From Trochalopteron elliotii (Eukaryota > Chordata > Aves > Passeriformes > Leiothrichidae): a stretch of 64,000 bases of DNA. A program made the translations under genes and the position numbers. The notes under the pieces were generated by a model. It had not been told where the DNA came from, did no database searches, and was given only the letters and a program-made list of their open reading frames with translations. Location: positions 4,171,337 to 4,235,336 of the forward strand of contig JANPWX010000077.1 of the NCBI GenBank assembly GCA_024734555.1. Reading direction: 5' to 3'. How positions within the stretch are numbered: position 1 is the stretch's first letter; every line of letters begins with the position of its first letter. This document shows, one piece after another, positions 12,195 through 24,905 of the stretch.

Positions 12195-12600
12195 ACAGAT
12201 CACACCTGTGCTTTCAGAATGATGTCCTGGAAATCTCAAAGCACTTCTGAGGTCTTTTGTGCCTAAAGACAAGCTCCCTTTAGACTGTTCCTGATGGTTC
12301 CCTGAAGAACCTGAAACTGAAATCTGCTCTTCTGAAGTCAGTGATCTTTATTACTTCGTCTTTCTCATGCCCCTCAAAGTCTTACCTCTAAAAGCGCAGG
12401 GTTACTGCAGACAAAGTTTCTTTTTACAGACTTCAAAGAGTTCTTGTCTGTTTGCAAGCAGTGACTCCAAAAAGGCACCAATCCTTACAGCCATACTCGA
12501 CAACGTCAAGAATATATCTTTGACACAGTCCAGAAATCTCCCAGAGAACCCCCATTTGCTCAGTGTTCTCTTGCCCAGTGCAGTCTGTCCTTCTCTTCCA
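12195..12600 (-). mobile_element. CR1 LINE fragment, endonuclease side
   Basis: The segments 'ccctgaagaacctgaaactg', 'aaatctgctcttctgaagtc' and '..ttgcaagcagtgactcc' are in the order expected for the reverse complement of a CR1-type ORF2 upstream region. I take it as the 5'-ward part of the CR1 at 10290-11463, split by the LTR. The frames are broken throughout. The assignment is from memory of the family and is less firm than for the 3' ends. Confidence 0.5.
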
Positions 12601-15600
12601 TAACTCCTATCTTTCTATAAAGTGAAATTTTCTTTTCACTGTCTTGTATTTATTCTGAAAAACACTTATAAAACTTTTTAATTTTTTTTTTAATATCTCT
12701 ACATAGCTGGAACTGATTTCATGGTTATATCTTTCTGATAAAATCCTAACATGCTTGACCTATTCCTTTATAGTAATATTCAGTCATGTCTTTATTTTCA
12801 GTGTTGTATGATTCCTTTTAAAAACATTTTAAAGTCATTACAGAGCTCACTATAGAGCCATTATGTCATTTCTGTATGCCTCATAGCTTTCCTCAGCAAT
12901 AGGATATTTTGTTAGTAATTCTTTTGTCTTATTTTGTGTTCCCACCTTCACTTTCCTGCATAGTAATACTTATTCATCTTTTTTGTTATTACTCTTACTC
13001 ATATTAACTTCCAGCTTGAGATATTAAAAAATTTGTCTCTAACGATCAAAAAAAAATATAAATATATATATATAAAAGTATCTTCTCCCATAAAACTTTT
13101 TTGCATTTTATAGGTCCAGGCATTTTTCAAGGAACGTTTAGACTGTGTGTTCAGATTAGATTTACTTTCCAGCAGATAACTAGATATTCGAATTGCTTAC
13201 TGCCTGCATGTCATATATTTTAGCTACACATATTAAAAAAAAAAGATTAGCATGGAAAAAAAAATCTTGTATAAGTATGACCCAGGTTTACTCTATCTAA
13301 AAAAATAAATGAATGTTTAGATATTGTATTTCAAAAGATGAAAGTATGACATACTAAGGGATATAGCTGTATTGAGCTAAATAAAGTCTGATCTAGACAT
13401 GCTATAGTTCTTTTCATCATTGACAGGATTTATTGATTTCAAGAGAGATATCCAATATAGGTCAAAGAAATAATTCAGTGCACTTTAATTTTCTCTATCT
13501 TAAATAACCAAACATTATATCTTTGTTTCATAACATATGTCAAACAGTGTCTAAATTTACCTCTTAAAATCTGAAAATAGATTAGGTGATTTTTTTTGTT
13601 CTTTTGGACACCAAAATAATTTTGTAAGTTCCAAAGACATGGAAAACACTCAAGTTGGAATAAAAAAAAATAAAAACATTTTCCTTACATTTTGAATTAG
13701 TGACTAGCTTCTCTAGTACTTTAGCACCATGTTTGGCTGAAAATTACATGTTCAGAAGGAACTATGTAAATCGAAGGAAACTTACATTGCCAAAAACAGA
13801 ACAACTAAGTTAAAGAACATGACAAAAGTTTGTCCTCAGGCAGTTCCACCTTTGATTTTTTTTTCCTTTTTTTTTTTCTGGAGGGTACGGTGAGTCTTAC
13901 ATAGAAGTCCTCCCAGTGGAATTCGGGAAGATGATATATCAAGTTGCCTCATTTTGTCACAGTCAGTTGTATCCAGTATTAAGGGTTTGATTTAGATTCA
14001 GTCATATTTAGGTATTTATAAGTGATCCAGGTGCCTGAGCTCCTATAGCACTCACAATGTACATGCACAGTCCACGTCTTCACCCCTGTCAAAACTGAGG
14101 AGCTAGTCACCCCACTCTAAGACAAAACATGTTCCTGTTCAGTAACCTGAACATAAGTAACTTTTTCAGTCCTCTATCTGTCCAAGGCCTTGTGAAGAAG
14201 GTTGCAGCTATAAGGAACATGTAATATTTAGGAAAGGCAGCTAGATGCCTGGCAGAATATGTCAGAGCATTTTGTACATCTCTGGACACTGATGTTTAAT
14301 TGAATGAACTGAGTCTGTATCTTTGATCTACTGAAGTTACCAGGAAAAAAACCCAAAACTCTACAACAAAAACCTCCACCTCCACTACTTCAAAGAAAAC
14401 AAACTGTTGCTACTTTTTAAGCCACATAATTCTTCATGTCTGAAAGCAGAAAACACAAGTATTTTTCCTATAGAAATTTATTTAAATAAGAGAGAAATAA
14501 GACTACATCCTCATTGTTCACACACATATGTCCACCTACATAGATGCACTTTTTTTCTTCTATCTAACAAAAGAGATCTTGCATTTCACCATCCCAAGTC
14601 TAATGAATATGTTACTGAAAATATGGTTATTTTCTTACCTGCAACAAGGTAAGACGTCTATATCCTGACATTGTAATTGAAAACCAGACATGCAAACAGG
14701 AGATTGCTTTTATGTGCATTGTTCCACCTATAGTTTCCAGAGTAGAAGACAATGTAATATATTTCAGTCCTTTATTTTTCCCCTTAACTCAAAATTATTT
14801 TAGAAGACAAGTGCAGTTCCTTGTTAATCCTTTAATCCAGCAGTTATTAAAAAAAGTTCTTGAGTATAGCTGTTAAGAAAAGTGGGTTATGAGGCTTACT
14901 AATACCAATAAAAACACACATATACAATCATGTACACAGTGTCTTCGATTAAATATAAAACTTCTGATATTCTAATGTTTATAAGCTAATTTGCTTTCCA
15001 AGTAACAGGATGATGATCAGTCTATAAAACTCTGGAAAAAATAATGATAATGAAGTGAAAGAAAGTAATCACTTTTTTTTCTGTATTGCATTAGACCAGA
15101 ATTAAAATTTTATTTTTATAACCACAAATTATTTCAAAATATATATTTTAACCAGTACACGTAGTTTATCATATCTCACAGATTTTTGGATCTAGATACT
15201 CATATATATGGTATTTTCAGATAAATTAAATATCCATACTCCCAGAAGAGTGAATGATAAATATTTAAAATAAATGTATTCTTGATTCTAACCAACGGCT
15301 CAACCAACTGGATCTTCCTAAGGCATCTCAACAAACAACCAGATGTAAGATTTTTTTCCTTTGAAAAAATCAACTAAACTCCTTAGTGAATAAAAAGTAT
15401 GCACTATTACATAGCAGTTTAAACTGATTATGGATACTGTCATTTGTTAGTAACAAAAAAAAATCAGAGATAAAACAATAGCTATTACATCATGATATTT
15501 TTATAGTTACTTTGGTCGTTGCCATTGTTGATATTTGTGCTTTGTTTCATTTGTTAAGATTGGAAGCTCTTGATCTACCTATACAAAAATATATGAAGAT

Positions 15601-16172
15601 CTAACTATCACAATTTTCTTACCTTTTAATACATGCAAAAAGAACTTCCATCAGAATCTACATTCTCCTATCAGATGCAGCAGAAACAGCAGTCCAGCAG
15701 CACCCAGTTGTGGAGGCAAACAATAAATAAATCCTTTTCCAGGTGGTCTGAATGTTTCTTTGTCATACAAATTTAGACTTTCAGTCTAAATTGCCAAATT
15801 CAAGTGTTCAGGAGTAAAGCTACAAAAAAAGTCAATGACAACTGGAGTGCAAAGAGAAAATACAGAAGTCACAGAAAGATGTGTTTCAATAAGCTTGACT
15901 TTAGCATGCGTAACACTACCCTGACAAGGTACAAATGAATATTTTCTAGAAGTCCCAAGCTGATCACAACTGCAACATAGACCTACATTGAAAAATTACG
16001 GCAATGGCTTTTCTACCAACCTCTTTTAACAGTAGGTTTAAAGCACACAGAGTAGGAGACATGGGTTCTCAACTCCTTGTAACTGAAAGGAATACAAGCA
16101 GTAGTTCCTGTTTCCCAGGTGAGTGCATGAGGCACTAAAATAACTGTAGGAATGACTAGAAGGAGAGGTACT
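12601..16172. other. AT-rich DNA, nothing recognised
   Basis: About 3.5 kb of low-GC DNA with short A, T and AT runs (for example 13046-13075). No open frame, repeat family or RNA gene is supported. Confidence 0.5.
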
Positions 16173-16611
16173 CGTTGAGGTTTCTGTCATGGTGGGGGCA
16201 GCCACTGGCTAGCAGTGAATCCCTTCAGACCACAGAAACATCTCGTGTGGGTTTGTCAGCTCAGCAGCTGCTGCGTGGGTCAGGCTTGGAAGAAGGAACC
16301 GTGCTCTCTCGGGTTAGGATGGATGTTTATTCAGTGCAGCCATGTGGAAGGGGTTTTGCCACAAGCCCTTCTCAGCATGGGGGAAGCATGGCGAGAGGGT
16401 GGGGAGAGCGAGCGAGTGGGCGTGGTGTGTCCCCTTTTCCCAGTTTGGGGGCTGGGCGGGAAACACTGACCCAATGGGGAATGGAAGGGGGAGGGGTTAC
16501 ATCAGGAAGAACCACAGGGGTAGGAATGTGGGGGGTGGAAGGAACATACCAAGTACAGACCAATAACAAATACTGATATAAATATAAAAACCTGAAACTC
16601 GCATTGCTACA
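16173..16611 (-). mobile_element. Solo LTR, family B, second copy
   Basis: The 439-bp element is flanked by GGTACT at 16167-16172 and 16612-16617. It is nearly identical by eye to 8938-9378 over its whole length. The first base of the TG is changed, so the plus strand starts CGTTGAGG. The minus strand has AATAAA at 16331-16326. Both copies face the same way, but each has its own duplication, so this is a separate insertion and not the other end of one provirus. The open frames of 133 and 145 codons crossing it are not genes. Confidence 0.9.
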
Positions 16612-18754
16612 GGTACTCAGTCCCCGGTTGACTAGTTGAAGTGGGTCCCTTATGAAAAGAGAACAAAAAAGGTGCTGGATGCTGCAAACGTAATGGTCAG
16701 ACTTCTTCTGAACCAATCCAAATACCACCCACTTTATTCTACTGATGAGAAGACAAAGGTTGCAAAAAGAAAAAAAAGGTAGTTTACTGGGCACTACAGA
16801 TTGCATCAAAATGAGAACATATGATTATAGTCACATATTTGAAAACACTTTTAGAATTATAGTCAATAAGAAAAAAGATATTCCAATACAGTTTATTTCC
16901 AGTCCAAATGTCTGCTAAATATCTGTCATGATGGACAGGTATTGAATTTGTTCGTACTTGAGCTTTCTTATTTTGTTTTATTTTGTTTTATTTGAGTACA
17001 GCATTAAATTCATTAAGAGGTATATGATATTTTTAATACTTTAATTTAAATGCATTTGAAAACTAGCTTTTAAACCCAAAAATTATAAATTGTGAGTCTC
17101 AAGCTCGATTGATAAGTGACATGTTTCATCCTCAAGATTCTGGTTTATGATTTAAAAATCTAGTATTTTTCCAGAGTGACATTTTTAGCAACCTTTTTTT
17201 TAAAAAAAGACTGACTTTTTCTAACATGTTTTATGAATGGGAGTAATTTAATCTTGTAGGAGCCTTCCTCCTGGTAATTTAAAATCATTAGCTAAAACAG
17301 CTTCTAGATTAGCAAAGACAGATATAGATAACCATTTAACAAAATACATCCATTACCACTTCCAGCCCACTCTACTCCCAGAAACACAGGGCCTTTCATA
17401 AGTTAATGTAATACATTGTTATGCTTATTATTTTGGAAAAAGAAAAAATAAAAAGGTGATAGTTGAGATATACAAGGTTGTTTTATATTATGTCAGTCAG
17501 GTCCTATTCTACTATTCTAAATATAGGTAACCTTCACTAAGATGCCAAAATGCTTCCTTAGGAAGGGTTGCTTTTTATTTATTAGTAACTGGCAACTATC
17601 CTTACATTAATTTCCTGTAATGTAGAGTTAAAGCTGTTCTTTCTGATCTGAACTAATTCATAGCAATTTCCAAACTATATTCTTCTGCAAAGTTACTACA
17701 GAAACAACATAAAATTTAAAACTATCTTCACTGCAAACAATGTTTGCAAGTGGCATTGCTGAAAGAAACTGGGGAGCTTAGACATTTCTTTAAAGAGAAA
17801 GTAAATGGGTAATGGAGATTACAGGCTTTTATAAAATACAGCTGATTTTCCTTTTTTCAGATGCTCCAAAATAACTTTCTTGAAATCCTTTCACTCTAAG
17901 GACAATACCAGTCTCCAGTGACATGTTCTATGGTAAGAATGGATGCTAATAATAAGTGGATTCTGTAGACAAGTTTGGATCTCTTCGCATTTGATTTTGT
18001 ACTCACAGCTTAGCAAAGAATCTCTGTGGAATACCAGTCAGAGCTGCAAAGAATGGAAGATAGGTTGTTTTAACATAGTATCCCTTTAGGCTTCAAGTGA
18101 ACTACAGGAAAACATTTATTTGCTGTTATTTGCTTACTCTGAAAAGACTGCCAATTTTACTTCTTACAGAGAAAACAAACACAGAGTTACTGTGCTCTGC
18201 ATTTTCTGATTCAGAGTAAGCTTTCTGTATGTGTACTATTTCTTAAATACATGACTGACATGAAGTCAGTGTTTTTCATAGTCAGATCATGTTCATTGAA
18301 CTTCTTTTTATCCTTTGTGAAGATTCATCTAGGTTTTAGTTAGATAATCTTCTTTTTACACTGACGGAACTATTACAGAAAGAAAATGAATCATGTTCAT
18401 GTTGACAAAATTGTCTTTATTCTGACTTCTTTGGCTATTCAACGCATTTCAATAGAAAACACCACTTTTCTGTATAGGAGACATATGTACCTAACTCCTT
18501 CTATGATGCTCACAATAAAACACCTGTTGCTAGCCAGCCTTGACAGGATGATACTAACATCACTTTGGCTTGGATAAGGAAATGATACAATAAGGTTACA
18601 GACTAACCATGTCAACTTTTGTTCCAATAAAGCCTCACCTGCAATTGTGGAAATCTTAAGTAGAAAATGACAGCTTATGAAACAGGTTGAAATATATTTG
18701 TTTTCAAAAACAGTTTTATTGATGCTCACAGTTGTTGCACTATTTTAACTGGTA
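16612..18754. other. AT-rich DNA, nothing recognised
   Basis: No gene or repeat family seen. Three copies of TTTTG-type pentamers occur near 16972-16995. Confidence 0.5.
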
Positions 18755-19530
18755 AGACCATTAAACCAGGGTTACCCCCAGGCTGGAAGGAGTTTAGGAT
18801 TGATAAAGTTGTACAGACCCCTGAGGAGAAGTGCAGAAGAAGGGGAAGCAGGAAGAAACAGAGTAGACAAACAGAAAAAGGTATAAAGGCACTGGCTTCA
18901 TGAAAACAAATCAGTACACTTCTCTGGCAGAGCCCAGTTCCTCATCACTGCAATCTGTCCTTTCTATCTTCTTACTAAAATTTCTAACTCTCTGTGGGAT
19001 CTCACTCTAATCCTGTGTGCGCATACTGCAAGTACCCACTGCCAGCTGCTGGTGTGACCTGTGTGTGTGAGGGTTGGTTACCTTTGGTGGCAGACACCAG
19101 ACTGAGTAGGGGTCCTAGGTCAGTAGTTTGGACAGCCCATAGCTCTCTGAATCTAGAGAGGGTCCTACTGAATTTGTGCCCAGAGAGCCAGCTACTGAGC
19201 AGCAGGTGTGAATGGGCCTGATGACAGCTACCCTCATTGTATCCTGTGACTTCAGCTCACACCTTTGCTGATCTCCTGTTTATCCTCAGAGTATTACAAA
19301 AAGCACCTGATGACTCAGTGTCTGGAACAGGGTATGACTCTTATAAGTGACACCATTCTGATCTGCAGTCTCAGGCCAATACCCTCCCTGAATGCCATGG
19401 TCAGTATAACGGTATGTCAGGACCACTGAATGCTTGATGTTTAAAGACATCTGCCACTCATTTGATCCAATCCACCAAGGAGAGGAGTGGGGTGGGCCCA
19501 TATTTTATCAGGAGCAAATCTATCAGTTTG
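18755..19530 (+). mobile_element. Possible LTR and leader of an old retroelement
   Basis: A block of distinctly higher GC in AT-rich surroundings. It has a TATAAA at 18882-18887 preceded by an AG-rich run. About 210 bp further on is a 'tttggtggcagacaccagac' segment starting at 19084 that could be a primer binding site, since it contains TGG, the complement of a tRNA CCA end. The ends are not defined and no duplication is visible. I judge it an old retroviral LTR plus leader, with moderate doubt. No coding frame continues from it. Confidence 0.35.
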
Positions 19531-19686
19531 CAATCATTAACTTGCTAATCAAAAAGCAACTAACAGAAGCTACAGGGTCCCCTGAAAACTTCCAGAAATG
19601 TTCCACCTAACTGGGTGGTTACCTCTGAAGCTGTGGAAAAACTGGAAAAATCAAACTGTTTCATACAACCTTGTACAACTAATAGA

Positions 19687-19770
19687 GAAAAAAGAGGAAA
19701 AAAAACACCAAAACAAAACCAACAAATTAAAAAAAAAAAATAAAAAAAAAAATAATAAAAAAAAAAAAGC
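19687..19770 (+). repeat. A-rich low-complexity tract
   Basis: Long A runs broken by single C, G or T bases. The open frames across it (lysine-rich on one strand, phenylalanine-rich on the other) are products of composition. Confidence 0.9.
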
Positions 19771-20014
19771 AGTGGAAGGACAATAAGTATAAACATGGCT
19801 GCAAGTTAGCATGTGTGCATGTGTGATTGTAACTAGTGAAAGTCATGGTTAATAAAAGGAATTAGAAAAAGAAATCTCTCTGTGCCAAAAAGATCAAATA
19901 TTACTTATAATTTGTTAACAGACCTAAACATCTCTCAATTAAAATACCTGGGCAGGAGGTGGGGGTGGGTAAGTGGCAGAGAGGAAGGGAGAGCCATATC
20001 TTTTTTTGTTTTGT

Positions 20015-20202
20015 GCAGGCAGGACCAGAAGAAGTGTGCACAAAACTGTAGTAAAGGAGGTTCCCTCTGAGCATCAGGAAACACTTTTTTTCTATACTGT
20101 GAGGGTGACTGAAAACCAGAACCAGTTGCCCAGGGATTTTGTGGAGTCTCTGTACTTGAAAATTCCTTCTAACCTCAGCTATTCTGTGATTCTGTGATTA
20201 AA
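20015..20202 (+). mobile_element. CR1 LINE 3' fragment
   Basis: A sense CR1 3' end with a segment coding for ..RVTENQNQLPRDFVESL.., the usual HWHRLPREVVE region in altered form. It is followed by 'tattctgtgattctgtgatt', a slightly changed octamer tail. About 190 bp, strongly 5'-truncated. Confidence 0.85.
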
Positions 20203-21480
20203 TTCTGTGTTACTTCTGGCAGAGATGAATGGCTTTCATTAAAATCTTATCAGTTTAACTCTTTAAAGTTCCACAATATCTATTTATAAACTACCAGCTA
20301 CCACAGTAATTAAAGATAATATTTCTTCAGGATGTTTTCAAAATTGATATGAATTTTCCAACAAGGATACCAACAGTATTTTAACTTAGTAATAAAACAA
20401 TGGTCTGAGTTTTGGACAGGAAAAAATTGTCTTCTAAAAACCTGTTTTGTAAGAGCTGTCTTCTAACATGCACACTAGCAGACCTTTTCATATATTTTTT
20501 GAGAGACAAATCTGAAAGGTTTTTTATTTTATCCTTAAAAAAGACCCTAGTTGGAAAATACATTCCGTGAATGAATTTGCTAATAACTGATCATATCCAC
20601 TTGAAAATAAGGGAAGTCTAAAACTAACATTTCTTAATCAGTATTGTTGCTCATTAACTTCTCATGCTCATGCTCATTAACTCCTCGTATTCATAAGGAC
20701 TCCAATGACATGGTTTAGAAAGGGGATTTTATGGCAAGAACAAATACATTGAAATTCTATTGGCTCTTCTAGGCATCAAAATTGCATAATTATCAAAAGA
20801 ATCTCCAGGAGAAGCAAAATTCATCTTTGGACCAATACTAGTTATTTGGTCTTTGTGATTCTCCAAGATGCTTTACTTCAATAATGAGACCTCTAATTCA
20901 TCTTGTAAGACTTCAGAGAATAAAATGTTCACTTCCTTTAGCAATAAATTGCTTCATGAAGTCAGAAGACCTACAGAGAGTATGAATTTCAGAGACAGAA
21001 GATTTGCTAAATTGTAATTTAATTGTAAAACCCCTTCCCACATTTGAAGTTCTGGTTCTATTCTATGTATACCAAAATTTACTGCAAATACACTCTAGGG
21101 GCTTTTTTAAGATAATGTGTATTGGGAAATAGCTTTCTTCTTCCCATCTCCTTTTTTTTTGTTGTATTATTTTTGAAGGTGAAGTGCTTAGCAAAAGTAT
21201 TAGGATCTCCAGACAATTGAAAAGGGAAGTTTAAGAAAATGTCAAAGGACAAAGTATGACCAGCAATATTTTAAACATGCTGCTTTTGGGGACTTCTTAA
21301 AAGCACCACGTACCCCCACCCACTCCAGGATGGGGCAGGGCAGATCAGGTCAGGTCTCCCTTGGAAGGGAGGGCAGGGCAGCCCTGACTGGTTTGGGTTG
21401 GTTGGAGCAGATTTTCTCCCCCTCCCTGACATCCCTGACACTGGCAGCAACATCCAGATAGACTGTGGCCAGAGGCTGGA
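20203..21480. other. AT-rich DNA, nothing recognised
   Basis: No repeat family or gene seen. The last 200 bp (from about 21290) become GC-rich on approach to the T/G island. Confidence 0.5.
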
Positions 21481-21690
21481 GACACAATAGTCTTTTGTTT
21501 CATGTGTTTTGTGGGTTTGTTTGTTTGTTTGTTTGTTTGTCTGTCTGTCCATTTTTTGGTTGTTTGGGGTTTGTGTGTGTGCGTGTGTTTTGTTTAGTTT
21601 AGTTTTGGTTTGGTTTGCTTTGCTTTTTTTTTGGTCGGTGTGTTGTGGGGTTTTTTTTTGGGAGGGGGTGCTGTGGGGGTGGCAACTAAC
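21481..21690 (+). repeat. T/G-rich island with (TTTG)n and (CTGT)n
   Basis: About 200 bp in which the plus strand is almost all T and G. It includes a TTTG array at about 21515-21540, CTGT units, a GT run near 21572-21588, and two poly-T to poly-G steps near 21648-21680. The C/A-rich complement gives a long but meaningless open frame. Confidence 0.9.
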
Positions 21691-22574
21691 ACCCTCCTGT
21701 GCTGGAATCACAGAAGGTAGCTGGTGATGACTATGGGAGAAGGAACACACTCCAAAATATTCCCACTCATGCTGGTTTTATGTCCTTCACTTGTATCTGC
21801 TAGGCTGCTTTGATCTGTTCCAGTGGGGTTATTTTCCAATTACTGTTTCATCAGAATTGTTTTATTCTTGGTATATAAAAGTATGATTCACAAAAAAAAT
21901 GACATTTTCTGATGTAAATCTTTTTGGTTAAAAGTATCCTTGTCTACTCTGCCAAACACAAGTACATTAGCACTGTGCAGCTTAGCAAAATAAATAAGCA
22001 TATAATTGAGTACACTCTTGTTAGGTAGGGATTGCTTAATTAGAGTCAAGCCTTAATTATGTTTCTTCCAGATGACTCAAAAGGCCCTCATCATGCCTAC
22101 TTTTATTGATCCTAGCTTAAACAAGTTGTATGATGCTTGAGGCCTGTTACTCCTGCTCCTCTGCTCCTTATTAGGTATGCTTTAACTTTTGTATTTGCTG
22201 TTACATATATAAGAAGAAAACAGCTTCATAATTTATATTTTATGCACATTTAGGCTTATATTTATACATTAAACCTAATTAGAGGATCTTTATGGAAGTG
22301 TTGATCAGAGCAGATAGAGCAGATGTATTGTTATAAGCGGTCATGACAGAAATCACAACAGGTGTAAAAGAGGTTTTTCTAGATGACAGTGTTTAAGAAA
22401 GTGGAATTTGAATACTACACACCAAGACTGGGGAGTTATTAATTGCAAGTATGGATGTGATTATGAACATGGCAAAGGAATAAGAGGAATAGCAAAGTTT
22501 AAATTAGAAAATCTCATTAGATTCTATGATTCAACCATGTGACAGAAGACAGAGAAAAGAGAATCTGCAATTAG
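21691..22574. other. AT-rich DNA, nothing recognised
   Basis: No gene or repeat family supported. Confidence 0.5.
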
Positions 22575-22625
22575 AATCATAGAACCATAAAATCATAGAA
22601 TGTTATACTTGGTCTTCCTGCCAGA
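22575..22625 (-). mobile_element. CR1 tail remnant
   Basis: 'aatcatagaaccataaaatc' followed by 'atagaatgttatacttgg' is a worn reverse complement of the CR1 octamer tail and the first bases inside it. The rest of the copy is absent or unrecognisable. Confidence 0.6.
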
Positions 22626-23921
22626 AATGAACAAGGATGACTAGGGAAGTAGTGTTGAATTGCAAGCTTTGAGAACTGCAAATTTGGCTGCAGAGGTTTG
22701 CAGGCTGTATAAAGTCTGTATTTCCTGTGCATGAACTCTGTTAGAAGACACAAAACCACAAAGGATAGGGAAATGTATGAGCAGTTGCAATGACCTGTAA
22801 CGTCACCTTTGAATACGTCTAGTTTTAATCAACAGTATAAGGATGATATTTTAATTTATTTTATATCATAGAAACATATACATATGTATAGGTGGTCAAC
22901 AAAGGCTTGCAAAACTACTATATTGCAGAAATATTAAGAAAGAATTATGATACTCTGTGGAAGAAGTGCATGCTTATAAGACTATAACTCGTTAAGACAG
23001 CCTAGTTCTAATGAGATGAAAATTGGAAGCACTCAGTATGTAGACAAAATCCAGGCCTTTTAAATTTAACGTCCATTAATCAGCATGTAATTGAAATTAG
23101 TTTAATATGAAATCAAATGCAAGCTTGCACAAATGGTGTTGTGAAAAATAGTATTTAAATATTTTGTAATGCTGTGATGGTATAGCCAGAAACAATGCAG
23201 AAATATTTTGCAAAAACATGTGAACAATGTTACTTACAAAAGGGCAAATAAAAACATGTGGTTTCACTTATGAAGCATGGGAATATATCTAAACAAGAAA
23301 GAAGAAGGAGAAATTGCAAAAAGAGCAAAGAACAGGGAAAGCACGAGGCTTGCTTTGGGATTAGGATTTGGAACATGTAGAATTTCTACTAAGCATGGAA
23401 GAAGCACACCTCAAAAACTAATACTAAGGAAAGCATCACTGGAAGCAAATTAGATACCCTCTCTGGAAAATAGTCTAGAGACAAAAAAAAATGGCTGAAC
23501 AAATGTGGAGAAGAAACAAGATAAGCTCACATTTTTGAGACTGACTTGTCTTAACAAAGGGGTCTCAAACCTGATCATCACAAACTCTGCAGTTGAGGAC
23601 TGTCACAGAGAGTAGCCCTCAGTGTTGATCTTATGATGTGGTTCTATATACTTGCTGCTAAATTATGCTATTATAGCTAGACTTGCCAGGTTTCTGCATG
23701 TAACATTGATGAAGAATAATTGGTAAGAGCTGACCACTTGCATGAAGTCTCCCACATGTAGATTGATTGAGCAGTTGTTTTATTTGGGGGTTTTTTGTTT
23801 GTTTGTTTGTTTGTTTGTTTTTAATTTTAGACATGCATGATTTGTCAGTCTTCTAAACACTCCCTTCAGAACAATCTGTAATTTTCTAATCCTGTGTACA
23901 CACCTATACATAGTTGTTTAT
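22626..23921. other. AT-rich DNA with a (GTTT)n tract
   Basis: Mostly unassigned. A short GTTT microsatellite lies at about 23797-23821. Confidence 0.5.
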
Positions 23922-24905
23922 TTCACAGGATTACAGGATCACAGAATGAGAATTTGGAAGGGACAAGGATCCCCAAGTCTAACTCCTGATCCTGCACAGG
24001 ACCAGCCCCAAGAGTCACACCATGTACCCTAGGAACTGTCCAAATGCTTCTTGACTTCTGTCAGCTTAGTGCTGTGACCTTGGGGAGCCTGTTCCAGTGT
24101 CCAACAACCCTCTGACTAAAGAAACTTTTTCTAACATTCAACCTAAATCTTCCCTGACACAACTCCAGGTTGTTTCCTCCAGTTCTGTCACTGGTCATTA
24201 CAAAGTGTCTGCCCTTCCTCTTTCCCTCACGAGAAAGCTGTAGACTGTAATGAGGTCCCCCCTCAGTCTCCTCCAAGCTGAAGACACAAAGACACAAAGT
24301 GACCTCAGCTGCTCTGAAGACCTCAAGGCCCTTCACTACCTTTGATGCCCTCTTTGGACACACTCTAATAATTTAAGGTCTTTCTTATATTGTGCCCAAA
24401 ACTGCCCCCAACATTCAAGGTGAGGCCGCTCCAGTGCAGAGCAGAGCAGGACATACACCTCTGGACACATCTGGGCCCTCTGGCTGCCAGGGCACTGCTG
24501 ACTCATGTTCAACTTCCCATCAACCAGAATCCCCAGGTCCCTTTCCATGGCACTGCTTTCCAGCTTCTCATGCCCCATCCCAGGTGTAGAATCCAGCACT
24601 TTCCCTTGTTAAGCTTCATGCTGGTGATTTTCCAGTCCTCCAATCCGTCAAGGTCTCTCTGCAGGTCCTCCCTGCCTCTGAGGAAGTTAACAACTCCTCC
24701 CAGCTTTGCATCATCTGTGACCTTGCTTAGTATTCCTTCTAGTCCTACAATCCAAGTAATTTATGAAGGTGTTGAAGAGCAGAGGGCTGAGGATGGAGCC
24801 CTGTCTGGAACCTCTGGTGACAGGTCACCAATCTGATGTCACTCCATTCACTATAACCCTTTAAGCCTGACCCATGAGCCAGTTGCTCACCCATTGCATG
24901 ATGTG
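23922..24905 (-). mobile_element. CR1 LINE, about 1 kb 3' part
   Basis: The longest readable CR1 protein trace here. On the minus strand 24599-24336 reads ..MGHEKLESSAMERDLGILVDG KLNMSQQ.., then LERPHLECWGQFWAQYKKDL, clearly the C-terminal end of a CR1 reverse transcriptase. It continues in another frame at 24363-24061 with ..VFSLEETEGG.. and ..RKSFFSQRVVGHWNRLPKV... One frame change near 24340-24360 and internal losses make it dead. The catalytic core of the reverse transcriptase is not included. The 3' tail at 23922-23950 is reduced to a few 'cacagaatgag'-like bases. Confidence 0.9.

Noticed and set aside
8938..16611. A full provirus bounded by the two family B LTRs
   Set aside because: The spacing is right, but each LTR has its own 6-bp duplication and the interval holds a CR1, other LTRs and AT-rich DNA with no gag, pol or env.
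16175..16809. Open frames of 133 codons (+) and 145 codons (-)
   Set aside because: Both lie over the GC-rich family B LTR and follow its homology only as DNA. The related LTR at 8938 has different frames, so they are by-products.
21271..21750. 159-codon open frame
   Set aside because: It translates the C/A-rich strand of a simple repeat into Thr/Asn/Lys-rich sequence and has no protein features.
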